A stretch of 64,000 bases of DNA from Brevibacterium aurantiacum (lineage in GTDB: Bacteria; Actinomycetota; Actinomycetes; Actinomycetales; Brevibacteriaceae), in the NCBI RefSeq assembly GCF_007558825.1, contig NZ_VLTK01000003.1, positions 186,001-250,000 of the forward strand, read 5' to 3'. Below are positions 37,577-44,952 of this stretch, in pieces; position 1 is the stretch's first letter, and each line of letters starts with the position of its first letter. The notes beneath the pieces are model-generated. The model made no database searches. It was not told the DNA's origin and saw only the letters and a list, made by a program, of their open reading frames with translations. Position numbers and translations under genes: made by a program.

Positions 37577-37858
37577 ATGCAGAACCGAATTGACGAACTC
37601 ACGCAATGGCAATCAGCCGACGACGCACTCCATGCACGATTCCTGACAGGATCCTTCATCAGCGGAGTCACGTTCATCAACGCGATCGCCGACGTGGCGG
37701 AAGCCGCAGGCCACCACCCGGATGTGGACCTGCGGTTCCCGCACGTGGACATCTCCCTGACCACCCATGATGCCGGGTCGATCACCGACAAGGACATCGA
37801 TCTGGCTGCTGAGATCTCCCAGATCGCACAGGCTCAGGGCATCGGCGCCGAGAGCTGA
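37577..37858 (+). CDS. 4a-hydroxytetrahydrobiopterin dehydratase (pterin-4a-carbinolamine dehydratase)
   Basis: 93 residues, typical length. The active-site signature is EAAGHHPDVDLRFPHVDISLTTHD, with the catalytic His residues. It recycles the pterin cofactor of aromatic amino-acid hydroxylases. No such hydroxylase is in the window. The 3' end overlaps the convergent amidase gene by 25 bp. Confidence 0.88.
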   Translation: MQNRIDELTQWQSADDALHARFLTGSFISGVTFINAIADVAEAAGHHPDVDLRFPHVDISLTTHDAGSITDKDIDLAAEISQIAQAQGIGAES

Positions 37859-39282
37859 GGATGGCGGCGATAGATCTGCGTCGCTGCTTCGAAGGCATGC
37901 GCCATGCGCAGCAGATCCACGTCAGCACCCGGCTTCGCGACGAGCTGGACGCCTACCGGCAGCCCTGAGGCCGAAAAGCCGGCAGGCACGGAGATCGCCG
38001 GGCACCCGGTGGCCGAGATGAGACACAGGGCCCGCATCCAATCGAGATAGTTCTCGAGCCCGACCCCGTTGATCTCCGTGGGATATTCGATCGTCGCGTC
38101 GAACGGAAGTACTTGGCAGGTGGTGAGCACCAGGAGATCGTGCTCTCCGAAGAACCGCTCGATCTCTCCATGCAGACGCGCACGAGCACGGTCGGCGGAG
38201 ACCACGTCGGCACCGGTGAGCTTGAGTCCCATCTCAATGTTCCAGACCACGGAGTCCTTGATCTGATCCGGATGCTTCTCGAGCAGAGGACCCCAGGAAT
38301 GGACGAAGTCCAGCGCACGACGAACGTTGAAGACCTCATCGGCATCGCCGAGGTTGGGGATCGTGTCGACGACGACTGCCCCGAGTGAGGAGAGCACGTC
38401 AGCCGTGCCTGCCACGATCTCGTGCACCTCGCTCTCAACGGGAAGCAGCCCATTCAGGTCCGGGCTGAATCCGATCTTCACACCGCTGAGGTCGGGTTCG
38501 ATGTCGGCTCCGAGGCCGAATTCGGGCAGATCGAAGACGCTGCCCGGCTCGCCGACCGAACGAGGTCCGCCAGGCTCTGGTCCGGACGCCGCACTCATCG
38601 CAAGCGCCACATCGGAGACCGTGCGCGCCATGAAACCGCTCTGTGCCAGCCATGCGAACGGGTTGCCGGGAAGTGTGTGCGGGATTCGCCCATTCGAGGG
38701 GCGGAAGCCCACGACATTGTTGAACGAGGCAGGGGAGCGCAGCGAACCTCCCATGTCCGAGCCATCTCCAGAGGCCTGGATGCCCGCGGCTAAGACTGCG
38801 CCGACTCCTCCGGATGAACCCGACGCGGATTTGGACGTGTCATAGGGGTTGACCGTGGTGCCGAAGACCGGGTTGAAGGTGTGGGAACCCGCTGCGAATT
38901 CCGGAACATTGGTCTTGCCCGTCGTGTTGACACCGGCAGCCTTGAGACGAGAGATGATCAGCGAGTCCGAGTCCGGAATGCGATCAGCCATGATGGGCGA
39001 GCCCCAGGTGGTGCGCAGCCCCGCGGTATCGTGTGTGTCCTTGTGCGTCATCGGCACTCCGTGCAGCGGTCCGATCGGCTCGCCTTTTGCCACCGCCTCG
39101 TCAGCCGCGCCGGCACGTGCCAGCGCAGCTTCGTCATCACGGGTGACAACCGCATTGATGGCCGGGTTGAGCGCATCGATACGGGCCAGATGATCGTCGA
39201 GAGCCTCCCGGGCGGAGATCTCCTTCGTCGCGATCTTGGCTGCCAGCTCACGGGTGGACAACCAGCGCAGTTCCTCGCTCAC
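37834..39282 (-). CDS. Amidase signature-family hydrolase
   Basis: 482 residues from the GTG at 39282, which has GGGAAG seven bases upstream inside the end of the M20 gene; an ATG at 39315 is less well supported. The catalytic triad Lys-Ser-Ser is visible: Lys in GVPMTHKDTHDTAG, SASGSSGGVGA, and the nucleophile Ser in GSDMGGSLRSPA. It hydrolyses an amide bond; the substrate is unknown. It starts 4 bp after the M20 gene, so it is the last gene of a four-gene operon with two membrane proteins. Confidence 0.9.
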   Translation of the reverse strand: MSEELRWLSTRELAAKIATKEISAREALDDHLARIDALNPAINAVVTRDDEAALARAGAADEAVAKGEPIGPLHGVPMTHKDTHDTAGLRTTWGSPIMADRIPDSDSLIISRLKAAGVNTTGKTNVPEFAAGSHTFNPVFGTTVNPYDTSKSASGSSGGVGAVLAAGIQASGDGSDMGGSLRSPASFNNVVGFRPSNGRIPHTLPGNPFAWLAQSGFMARTVSDVALAMSAASGPEPGGPRSVGEPGSVFDLPEFGLGADIEPDLSGVKIGFSPDLNGLLPVESEVHEIVAGTADVLSSLGAVVVDTIPNLGDADEVFNVRRALDFVHSWGPLLEKHPDQIKDSVVWNIEMGLKLTGADVVSADRARARLHGEIERFFGEHDLLVLTTCQVLPFDATIEYPTEINGVGLENYLDWMRALCLISATGCPAISVPAGFSASGLPVGVQLVAKPGADVDLLRMAHAFEAATQIYRRHPQLSAPMP

Positions 39283-39286
39283 CGGC

Positions 39287-40519
39287 TCACTTCCCAACTG
39301 TGCTGAGAACGGCACTCAGACCCGCACGAATACCGGTCTTCAGAGTGGTTTCGACATCATCGGGGGCGAAGAACGGGGAGTGATTTCCTGCTGGTGGTTC
39401 GTCACCATCGAACTTGGCGGGGGAGTACCCTCCGAAGAACCAGTACACGTATGGCACGTCGATGTCGTCACCGAAGGCTCCGAAGTCCTCGCTGCCTGTC
39501 ACGGCCCGGTCCAGGTGCACCTGTTCCTCGCCGAGTTCGGCTCCGACGACGTCGAGGAACTGGTCCGTGGCCGCGGGGTCGTTGTAGCAGCGCGGGAAGC
39601 GGTACATCTCTTCGATGATCGGCTCGGGAGCTCCGGAGGCCTGAGCTTCTGCGCGGATGACCCGTTCGACGCGGTTGAGGACGACCTCACGCACCTCCTC
39701 GTTGAAGGTGCGGATGTTGAGTTTGAATTCGGCGGAGTCGGGAATGATGTTCTCCTTCAGACCGCCGTGGAAGGTGCCCACTGTGACTACAGCCATGTCC
39801 CGACCTGAGATCTCTCGCGACACGATGGACTGCAGCCGAGTGATCATGTAGGCGCCGAGGACGATCGGGTCGATTGAGCTCTCGGGCTGTGAGCCATGAG
39901 CCTGCTTGCCCCTGACTGTGACTTTGAGACAGTCGGACATCGCCATGGCGGTCTCCTTCGCCACGTAGATGTGTCCGGCCTTGCCGGGCCACACGTGCTG
40001 TCCGTAGATGACCTCCGGTCTGACGATCGAGTTCCAGAGACCATCGTCGAGCATTGCCCGCGCACCCTCGCCGGTCTCCTCGCCCGGCTGGAAGATCATG
40101 ACCACACTTCCTGACCACAGGTCCTTGTGCTCGACGAGGTAGCGGGCCACATACAGTCCAACGGTGATATGCGTGTCGTGGCCGCAGCCGTGCATGACCT
40201 TTGTTGTCGACCCGTCGGGAAGTGTTCCCTCCGCGGTCGATGCGTAGTCGTATCCGGTGTCTTCGGCGATCGGCAGTCCGTCGGTGTCGGCCCGATAGGC
40301 CACGACAGGTCCTTCGCCGTTCTCGATGACGCTGACGATGCCGGTGCCGCCGAAGGTGTGCGTCTCAAGTCCCAGTGCTTCGAGCGTGGAACGAATGGTG
40401 GCGGCTGTCTGAGTCTCCTGCATGGACAGCTCAGGCGTCCGATGGAAGTCCTTGTAGTCAGCGACTGTCTGAGCGAGGTTGGCCGAAATGGCGTCCCTGA
40501 GGGAGGTATTGAGCGACAT
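39287..40519 (-). CDS. M20D amidohydrolase (hippurate hydrolase / N-acyl amino acid deacylase-like)
   Basis: 410 residues. M20D signatures: HRTPELSMQE, YRADTDGLPI, MHGCGHDTHI (metal Cys and His), FQPGEETGEGARAM and the late TGSEDFGAF. The proteins of this group remove acyl or other groups from amino acids. Here it lies between a probable two-subunit transporter and an amidase, which suggests intracellular breakdown of an imported amide. AAAGGA precedes the ATG. Confidence 0.92.
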   Translation of the reverse strand: MSLNTSLRDAISANLAQTVADYKDFHRTPELSMQETQTAATIRSTLEALGLETHTFGGTGIVSVIENGEGPVVAYRADTDGLPIAEDTGYDYASTAEGTLPDGSTTKVMHGCGHDTHITVGLYVARYLVEHKDLWSGSVVMIFQPGEETGEGARAMLDDGLWNSIVRPEVIYGQHVWPGKAGHIYVAKETAMAMSDCLKVTVRGKQAHGSQPESSIDPIVLGAYMITRLQSIVSREISGRDMAVVTVGTFHGGLKENIIPDSAEFKLNIRTFNEEVREVVLNRVERVIRAEAQASGAPEPIIEEMYRFPRCYNDPAATDQFLDVVGAELGEEQVHLDRAVTGSEDFGAFGDDIDVPYVYWFFGGYSPAKFDGDEPPAGNHSPFFAPDDVETTLKTGIRAGLSAVLSTVGK

Positions 40520-40585
40520 GATGTCCTTTCACTGTGGGTGTCTTCGATGATCTCAGGTATTCGGGGCTGAGCGCCGAGGTGATCG

Positions 40586-41320
40586 TCAGTTGATCCCGAC
40601 GTTGTCGCCGTCGCTCGGCCCCGTCTTGTCGGTCATGGCCTTGTTGCGTGTGAACCAGGTGATGGCGATCGTCACGATGACGACGATGGCAACATCGCCT
40701 GAGGCCAGTACCGGGACGAGCGGAATGAGGACGAGGATGACGAGAGCAGCCGCGCCCAATGCGATGAGTGTGGATTTGACCTGTCTGAGAGAGGCGATGA
40801 GCTGGACCGTGACTCCGCCGAGGATCGCAGGGAGGATGTAGAGCTTGGCCACGAGTGTCGCCGGCTCGGGGATGATCGAGACCAGCCACGTGCCGAGGAT
40901 TCCGACGAAGAGCACCATGGACGCCACGTGGATCAACGCTGCGCCGCAGATGGCCATGGTCGCGGCATATTCGCCCTTGCGTGTGCCCGGTTTCACTCCG
41001 ATGGTGTCCTGGGCGACGATCGCCGACGGCAGCAGCTTGTTTGAGATGTTGCCGATCAGAAATGCCTGGTACATGCCGGCCGGTCCCAGGATCGGGAAGT
41101 AGGTCAGCGGTTCGACGATGTAGAAGACACCGTAGACGGCGAATACGGCCAGAAACCCCTTGAGGATCTCACCGAGGTTGACGTTCGCATCCGCAACGAA
41201 CAGGAGGTAGAACGGCACCGAGGTGGCGATGAGGAAGCCGATGAACAGCGTGAGAGAGCCCCACTTCGTCGTCGTCCGCTCGAAGGCCGCGTGTGAGGGT
41301 GACGTGATGATGTTCGACAT
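40586..41320 (-). CDS. Seven-helix membrane protein, partner of the DUF5058 protein
   Basis: 244 residues from the ATG with GGAGA upstream. About seven helices, including LTLFIGFLIATSVPFYLLFV and the conserved-looking loop FPILGPAGMYQAFLIGNISNK, which probably forms a substrate path. It starts 10 bp after the DUF5058 gene. The pair looks like a two-subunit permease. I do not know a named family with a tested function. Confidence 0.7.
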   Translation of the reverse strand: MSNIITSPSHAAFERTTTKWGSLTLFIGFLIATSVPFYLLFVADANVNLGEILKGFLAVFAVYGVFYIVEPLTYFPILGPAGMYQAFLIGNISNKLLPSAIVAQDTIGVKPGTRKGEYAATMAICGAALIHVASMVLFVGILGTWLVSIIPEPATLVAKLYILPAILGGVTVQLIASLRQVKSTLIALGAAALVILVLIPLVPVLASGDVAIVVIVTIAITWFTRNKAMTDKTGPSDGDNVGIN

Positions 41321-41330
41321 GATGTTCTCC

Positions 41331-42077
41331 TCAGGCTTCGGGTGCGCCGAGACCGGCATAGTGGGCGAAATAGGACGCAATCAGGCCCACAAGCAGGGAG
41401 ATTCCAAGTCCCCATTCCTTGAGCCACGGCTGTTTCAAGGTCTTGGCGAGGAAGAGGCAGATCGACATCACCACGGCTGAGACGAGGATCGCGACGACGT
41501 GCGTCGGGGACTTCGGGAGCTCCCGAAACGTCAGGGCCGCAAAGGCCGCGAGCAGCGCCGCACCGGGAATGATGGACATCAGCGCGGGGTTGACCTTCTC
41601 GAGCTTGTGGGAGCTGCGTTTGAACACCGGAGTCAGGAGCAGGGTGGAGATCATCCAGCCGGCGCCCGAGAGGCTCATGGCCATGAGTGCGACGATGAAG
41701 ACGCCGCGAGTGAATGTCTCATCACCGAGGCTTGAACCCATCGTGCCTGCCGCAATCGATGCGGACGCGACCTCCGTGGCTGCGGAGCCGATGAGACCAA
41801 CGCGGACGATGACCGGGGGAGTACCGAAGAGGGGGAGGAGTGCAATGGCGACGAGGACCACAGACAACGAGGGCCCGATCGCCGCAACACCACCGGCACG
41901 GAAAGCCGACTTGACCTCCTGTTGGCTCATTCCCGCCGATTCTGCGTTCTTCTTCACCGCATTCATATAGATGAGTGACTGGACGACGACGACACCCATG
42001 ACTGCCATTGCCAGAATCCAGAGAACAGGGGCGTTCGCGAGACCGAGATAGTCGGCCGATCCACTTGCCATAACCAT
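41331..42077 (-). CDS. DUF5058 family membrane protein
   Basis: 248 residues from the ATG at 42077, with GAGGAG seven bases upstream. A GTG at 42113 is possible, but its leader would contain this site. About six helices. Sequence such as IYMNAVKKNAESAGMSQQEVKSAFRAGGVAAIGPSLSVV matches DUF5058, a family of unknown function. It is the first gene of the operon DUF5058, partner, M20D, amidase. Confidence 0.75.
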   Translation of the reverse strand: MVMASGSADYLGLANAPVLWILAMAVMGVVVVQSLIYMNAVKKNAESAGMSQQEVKSAFRAGGVAAIGPSLSVVLVAIALLPLFGTPPVIVRVGLIGSAATEVASASIAAGTMGSSLGDETFTRGVFIVALMAMSLSGAGWMISTLLLTPVFKRSSHKLEKVNPALMSIIPGAALLAAFAALTFRELPKSPTHVVAILVSAVVMSICLFLAKTLKQPWLKEWGLGISLLVGLIASYFAHYAGLGAPEA

Positions 42078-42300
42078 AGCGGGGCTCCTCACTTCCTTGT
42101 CGGAGTTGCTCACAGTGACCGAACCACGTCGTTGTGGTCCGCATCACTAGTGTCAGTAATGTATACCGAGACGGACCCGGATAGATCATCTTTGATGAGA
42201 CTTCCCGATTGGCGAGAACTGACTTCTCAATGCCGACCATCAATGAATTCAATGTGTACCGTCAGGACCATACCAATCCGCGATCAGGAAGACTCGAACA

Positions 42301-42867
42301 ATGGACGATCCTCTCATCGACAACTACCTCGACCAGGCGGAGGTTTGCTGGGTCACAGCGCTGAGGAGAGTCTCGAAGGCGAACCTTCACTCGCCGAGCG
42401 GGTGTCGTGAGTGGACCAATGAACAGTTGATCAACCATCTCATCGGGGGTGGGCTGCGCTATCAGAAGCTGCTCGCTCAGGCCCCGCCTGCGGAGGTGGA
42501 GGCCACTCGGGGACAGGACCACCTCGGCGAGAATCTGGTTGCGTCGTTCTGGACGCATGAACGGGCGTTCCGAAGGATCGCGGGGGAGAGCGACCTCGAT
42601 AGAGAGGTGCACCATCGCATCGGACTGATCTCCGGCCACCAGCTCGTGAATATGCGCATACTCGAGCTGGCGCTCCATGCAGCCGATCTGTCAATCGGAA
42701 CCGGTGATGTGTGGCCGATCGATGACGATCTTGCCGAGTACATCTCCACACATCTCGGCGAACTCATTGCTGATTTGGGTTCTGCAGGGGGATACGCTGC
42801 GCCCAGGCCGGAGCCGGACGCCGGAGCCTCACACGCGCAGCGAGTTCTGAACATCTCAGGTCGCTGA
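42301..42867 (+). CDS. Maleylpyruvate isomerase-type (mycothiol-dependent/DinB-like) protein
   Basis: 188 residues. The four-helix DinB-like N-terminal domain has SGCREWTNEQLINHLIGG and a second metal-site His in LELALHAADLS. This is the pattern of the MDMPI_N domain found in mycothiol-dependent enzymes of actinobacteria. The reaction is unknown. It is divergent from the DUF5058 operon across 223 bp that holds no other recognised feature. Confidence 0.75.
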   Translation: MDDPLIDNYLDQAEVCWVTALRRVSKANLHSPSGCREWTNEQLINHLIGGGLRYQKLLAQAPPAEVEATRGQDHLGENLVASFWTHERAFRRIAGESDLDREVHHRIGLISGHQLVNMRILELALHAADLSIGTGDVWPIDDDLAEYISTHLGELIADLGSAGGYAAPRPEPDAGASHAQRVLNISGR

Positions 42868-42890
42868 CCGGCGCACCCTTCGACTCGTGA

Positions 42891-43382
42891 CTACCGCGCC
42901 TTCTTCCTGGAGACGTACATGGTGATCTCTGCAGAGAAGAACACATTCCCGTCAGCGTCCAGGACGTCGACCGGCACGACCAGATCCATCGGCTCCTCGC
43001 CGAACTCTGGGATCGGGTCGAGCCGTGCGATCGAAGTGACGCCCGTGGTGGCTCTGTCCTTGTATTCGACGGCCATTCCGGCGGGAATCCAGCGATGCGT
43101 GGACGGTACCGTCGCGTCGGTCATGATGCCACCGGCGATCTCCGCCATGTTGCATGATGCGATCGCGTGGTATGTGCCGAGGTGATTGCGCACTCCGCGA
43201 CGATTGGGGGCGCTCACACGGCATAGTCCGGGCGCCAGCTCGCGGATGAGTGGATGAACGGTGCGGAAATAGGGGACCTTGAAGCACACTGCTCGAGTGA
43301 AGAGCCAGTTGCCGAATGGCAGCTTCTCCAACGTCTTCCAGATCGTGAAGATCTTTCCGGGAGATGCGGTGTCGACGGTCAT
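42891..43382 (-). CDS. DUF4442 hotdog-fold protein (putative acyl-CoA thioesterase)
   Basis: 163 residues. The segment NRRGVRNHLGTYHAIASCNMAE and the strand region WIPAGMAVEYKDRA are characteristic of DUF4442 proteins, which have the hotdog fold of PaaI-like thioesterases. It probably acts on an acyl-CoA in the cytosol; the substrate is unknown. The ATG has AAAGGA upstream. Converges on the preceding gene with 23 bp between them. Confidence 0.8.
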   Translation of the reverse strand: MTVDTASPGKIFTIWKTLEKLPFGNWLFTRAVCFKVPYFRTVHPLIRELAPGLCRVSAPNRRGVRNHLGTYHAIASCNMAEIAGGIMTDATVPSTHRWIPAGMAVEYKDRATTGVTSIARLDPIPEFGEEPMDLVVPVDVLDADGNVFFSAEITMYVSRKKAR

Positions 43383-43562
43383 GGAATCGTCCTTTCGGTC
43401 GTGCGCCCTGGCGGATTCTGTGACATCGGGGCCACCTCGGATCGCTCCCTAGCCATGAGCTCGGTTACTCCACAGTAACGGATTGGGGGAGTCTCCGCTC
43501 ATCGACGACTCCGACCGGCGCTGATGCCAGGTTCGTCTTTGAGTGTCTGAATGACGAGCCGG

Positions 43563-43772
43563 TCAGGATGACCAGCCCAGTTCGCTCAGAGTCGAGACAA
43601 CCAGGACGACCGCCGTAGTGGACTCGGGGGAAAAACAGGGTGTGAATTGGTGCCGTTGCGCGCTGGAGAGTACGCGCAGGGGAGTAATGGCGACGCGTTC
43701 GCCGTCATCGCAGAGGATCTCAGCGGGCTCTGTGCCATCGGCCACGTCACACAATACGCACGTCGATGTCAT
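43563..43772 (-). CDS. Small CxxC protein with HIT-like N-terminus
   Basis: 69 residues. It begins TSTCVLCDVADGTEPAE, very like the zinc-binding start of HIT-family proteins (CxFCDI), but the His triad never follows. The rest (PLRVLSSAQRHQFTPCFS) is unlike HIT. It could be a small metal-binding protein or a truncated HIT gene. A TAGGAT box exactly six bases before the ATG supports real, leaderless expression. Confidence 0.45.
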   Translation of the reverse strand: MTSTCVLCDVADGTEPAEILCDDGERVAITPLRVLSSAQRHQFTPCFSPESTTAVVLVVSTLSELGWSS

Positions 43773-43778
43773 GGTCGC

Positions 43779-43784
43779 ATCCTA
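43779..43784 (-). promoter_or_regulatory. Probable -10 box (TAGGAT) of a leaderless small-protein transcript
   Basis: On the minus strand TAGGAT is followed by GCGACC and ATG, the same spacing as at pyrD and others. Confidence 0.45.
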
Positions 43785-44024
43785 TTTACCCGCAGCGACA
43801 CCTCCTCGAATTTGCCTACCACGACAATTCTCAGTCGACCGGCGCGACTTCACGTCTTCGCGTCTGTCGCTTGCCTCGCATCGGAAGATTCGGAGGCTCA
43901 CCGCTCCGTCTCCGAAGAAGGGGTCACCAGTGGAAGGCGCGGTCACCAGTGGTTGACGAAAAGCACACACGGCAGAACCCAATGCACATGACAGAACCCA
44001 AGAGGAGTGGTCCCGAGTACGTTT
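43785..44024. other. Intergenic stretch left of the dif site
   Basis: Open frames here are short and not protein-like. A 13-bp near-repeat (GGTCACCAGTGG-like) occurs twice near 43921-43958. No gene recognised. Confidence 0.5.
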
Positions 44025-44052
44025 ACTTAACATAATGTATATTATCGGCGTT
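44025..44052 (-). other. dif: dif site: XerCD chromosome dimer resolution site
   Basis: Read on the minus strand the 28 bp contain GCCGATAAT, a two-base centre plus AC, and ATTATGTTAAGT. Compared with the actinobacterial dif consensus as I remember it (TTCGCCGATAAT, two variable bases, ACATTATGTCAAGT), only three positions differ: the first two bases and one C to T. The arms ATAAT/ATTAT form the expected inverted repeat for XerC and XerD. It lies in a noncoding gap of about 470 bp. A single dif site marks the replication terminus; the neighbouring gene set (qcr, trpD, pepA, helY) is also near the terminus in mycobacteria. Confidence 0.85.
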
Positions 44053-44140
44053 ACCCACACGTCCAAGCCGAGTCGTCACACGGCGTGCGCACACGAATAC
44101 CTGAGCCCATATCCGACAATCACTCATGGAGCACCAACAG

Positions 44141-44180
44141 CGACGGCCACGGATGGCTTAAATGCCATCCGTGGCCGTCG
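44141..44180 (-). terminator. Terminator hairpin downstream of rpf
   Basis: A perfect 17-bp stem (44141-44157 with 44164-44180, CGACGGCCACGGATGGC) and a TTAAAT loop, 65 bases after the rpf stop on the minus strand. Confidence 0.75.
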
Positions 44181-44183
44181 TTG

Positions 44184-44217
44184 TGCTGATTGTGCGTCAG
44201 TGCTGATCGTGCGTCAG
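44184..44217 (+). repeat. 17-bp tandem duplication between terminator and rpf
   Basis: TGCTGATTGTGCGTCAG (44184-44200) is repeated directly with one change (44201-44217). Confidence 0.8.
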
Positions 44218-44244
44218 CGAACTGCGCCTGTATCAGCGGGTGAC

Positions 44245-44691
44245 TCAGCTGCCGCCGAGTCCGACCTTTCCGTCATCCTTGGACCCACCATCGTCCTCAG
44301 ATCCGCCGCCGTCATCTGCAGCGCCGTTGGCCTTCGTCAAGCCGGCCTCTTCACCGCAGACCGGCCATGCACCCGGACCCTGCTCCTTGAGAGTCTTCTG
44401 AGCAACGTCGATCTGCTCAGCCTTGCTGGCCTTATGAGGCATGCCCTCACCGCCGAACGCGTTCCAGGTCTGCTCCGAGAACTGCAGACCACCGTAATAG
44501 CCATTACCGCTGTTGATGTGCCAGTCGCCGCCGGACTCGCACTCGGCGACCTTGTCCCAGACGCCGCCCGAAGACTGAGCCCCCGTGGAGGCCTGGGCTG
44601 GACCGCTCATTCCCGTCAGTCCGGCGGCGGCAACCGCGCCGGCTCCTGCAACGAGGGCGACCTTGCGGAGGCTTGTGCTGTAGAGGTTCAC
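44245..44691 (-). CDS. Resuscitation-promoting factor-type transglycosylase
   Basis: 148 residues from the GTG at 44691 (GGAG eight bases upstream; ATG 44718 is an alternative). An Ala-rich signal peptide ([18 protein letters not shown]... ending near AQAS) exports it. The Rpf domain starts [18 protein letters not shown] with the catalytic Glu, and continues [19 protein letters not shown] with two conserved Cys around it. The tail is rich in Gly, Asp and Ser. It cleaves peptidoglycan glycan chains outside the cell and helps dormant cells resume growth in other actinobacteria. Confidence 0.9.
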   Translation of the reverse strand: MNLYSTSLRKVALVAGAGAVAAAGLTGMSGPAQASTGAQSSGGVWDKVAECESGGDWHINSGNGYYGGLQFSEQTWNAFGGEGMPHKASKAEQIDVAQKTLKEQGPGAWPVCGEEAGLTKANGAADDGGGSEDDGGSKDDGKVGLGGS

Positions 44692-44738
44692 TGTGTCATC
44701 TCCGTAATACGACTGCATTTCGGTTTTGTAACCCGGTC

Positions 44739-44754
44739 GTTACCGAGTCGTTAT
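44739..44754 (-). promoter_or_regulatory. RTAAC-N6-RTAAC direct repeat upstream of rpf
   Basis: On the minus strand ATAAC-GACTCG-GTAAC (11-bp period). The first half overlaps a TATAAC -10-like box. A related direct repeat with the same spacing lies before the rlpA-like gene (54120-54135). Sites of this form are used by OmpR-type response regulators such as MtrA. Confidence 0.45.
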
Positions 44755-44861
44755 ACACCGTAACGGATATGACGCAAGGATTGAACTGGAATCCACTCCT
44801 CCGCCCTCAGAATCGACGCACAGAAGCCACAACGCGAACTGAACGCGCAGCGCCTATGGTC

Positions 44862-44901
44862 GACTCCCCTGACTGGGTTCGGACTCCCCTGACTGCGTTC
44901 G
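44862..44901 (+). repeat. 20-bp tandem duplication
   Basis: Two adjacent 20-bp units beginning GACTCCCCTGACTG differ at one position, in the gap between rpf and the UvrA-like gene. The rest of this gap (44692-44936) shows only the rpf promoter region. Confidence 0.85.
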
Positions 44902-44918
44902 ACTCACCTGTTGTCAGG

Positions 44919-44952
44919 CTCATACACCTGAGACACTCATACACCTGAGACA
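44919..44952 (+). repeat. Perfect 17-bp tandem duplication over a stop codon
   Basis: CTCATACACCTGAGACA occurs twice without change (44919-44935 and 44936-44952). The inner copy contains the last codons and the stop of the UvrA-like gene, so the duplication repeats the gene end. Confidence 0.9.

Noticed and set aside
43785..44244. An integrated element using dif (IMEX or phage attachment)
   Set aside because: Only one dif-like site is present and no recombinase or phage gene is nearby, so the chromosomal dif is the simpler reading.
44692..44936. A c-di-AMP (ydaO-type) riboswitch upstream of rpf, as in some streptomycetes
   Set aside because: A probable -10 box lies about 50 bases before the start codon, leaving no space for the large aptamer, and no matching conserved segments were seen.
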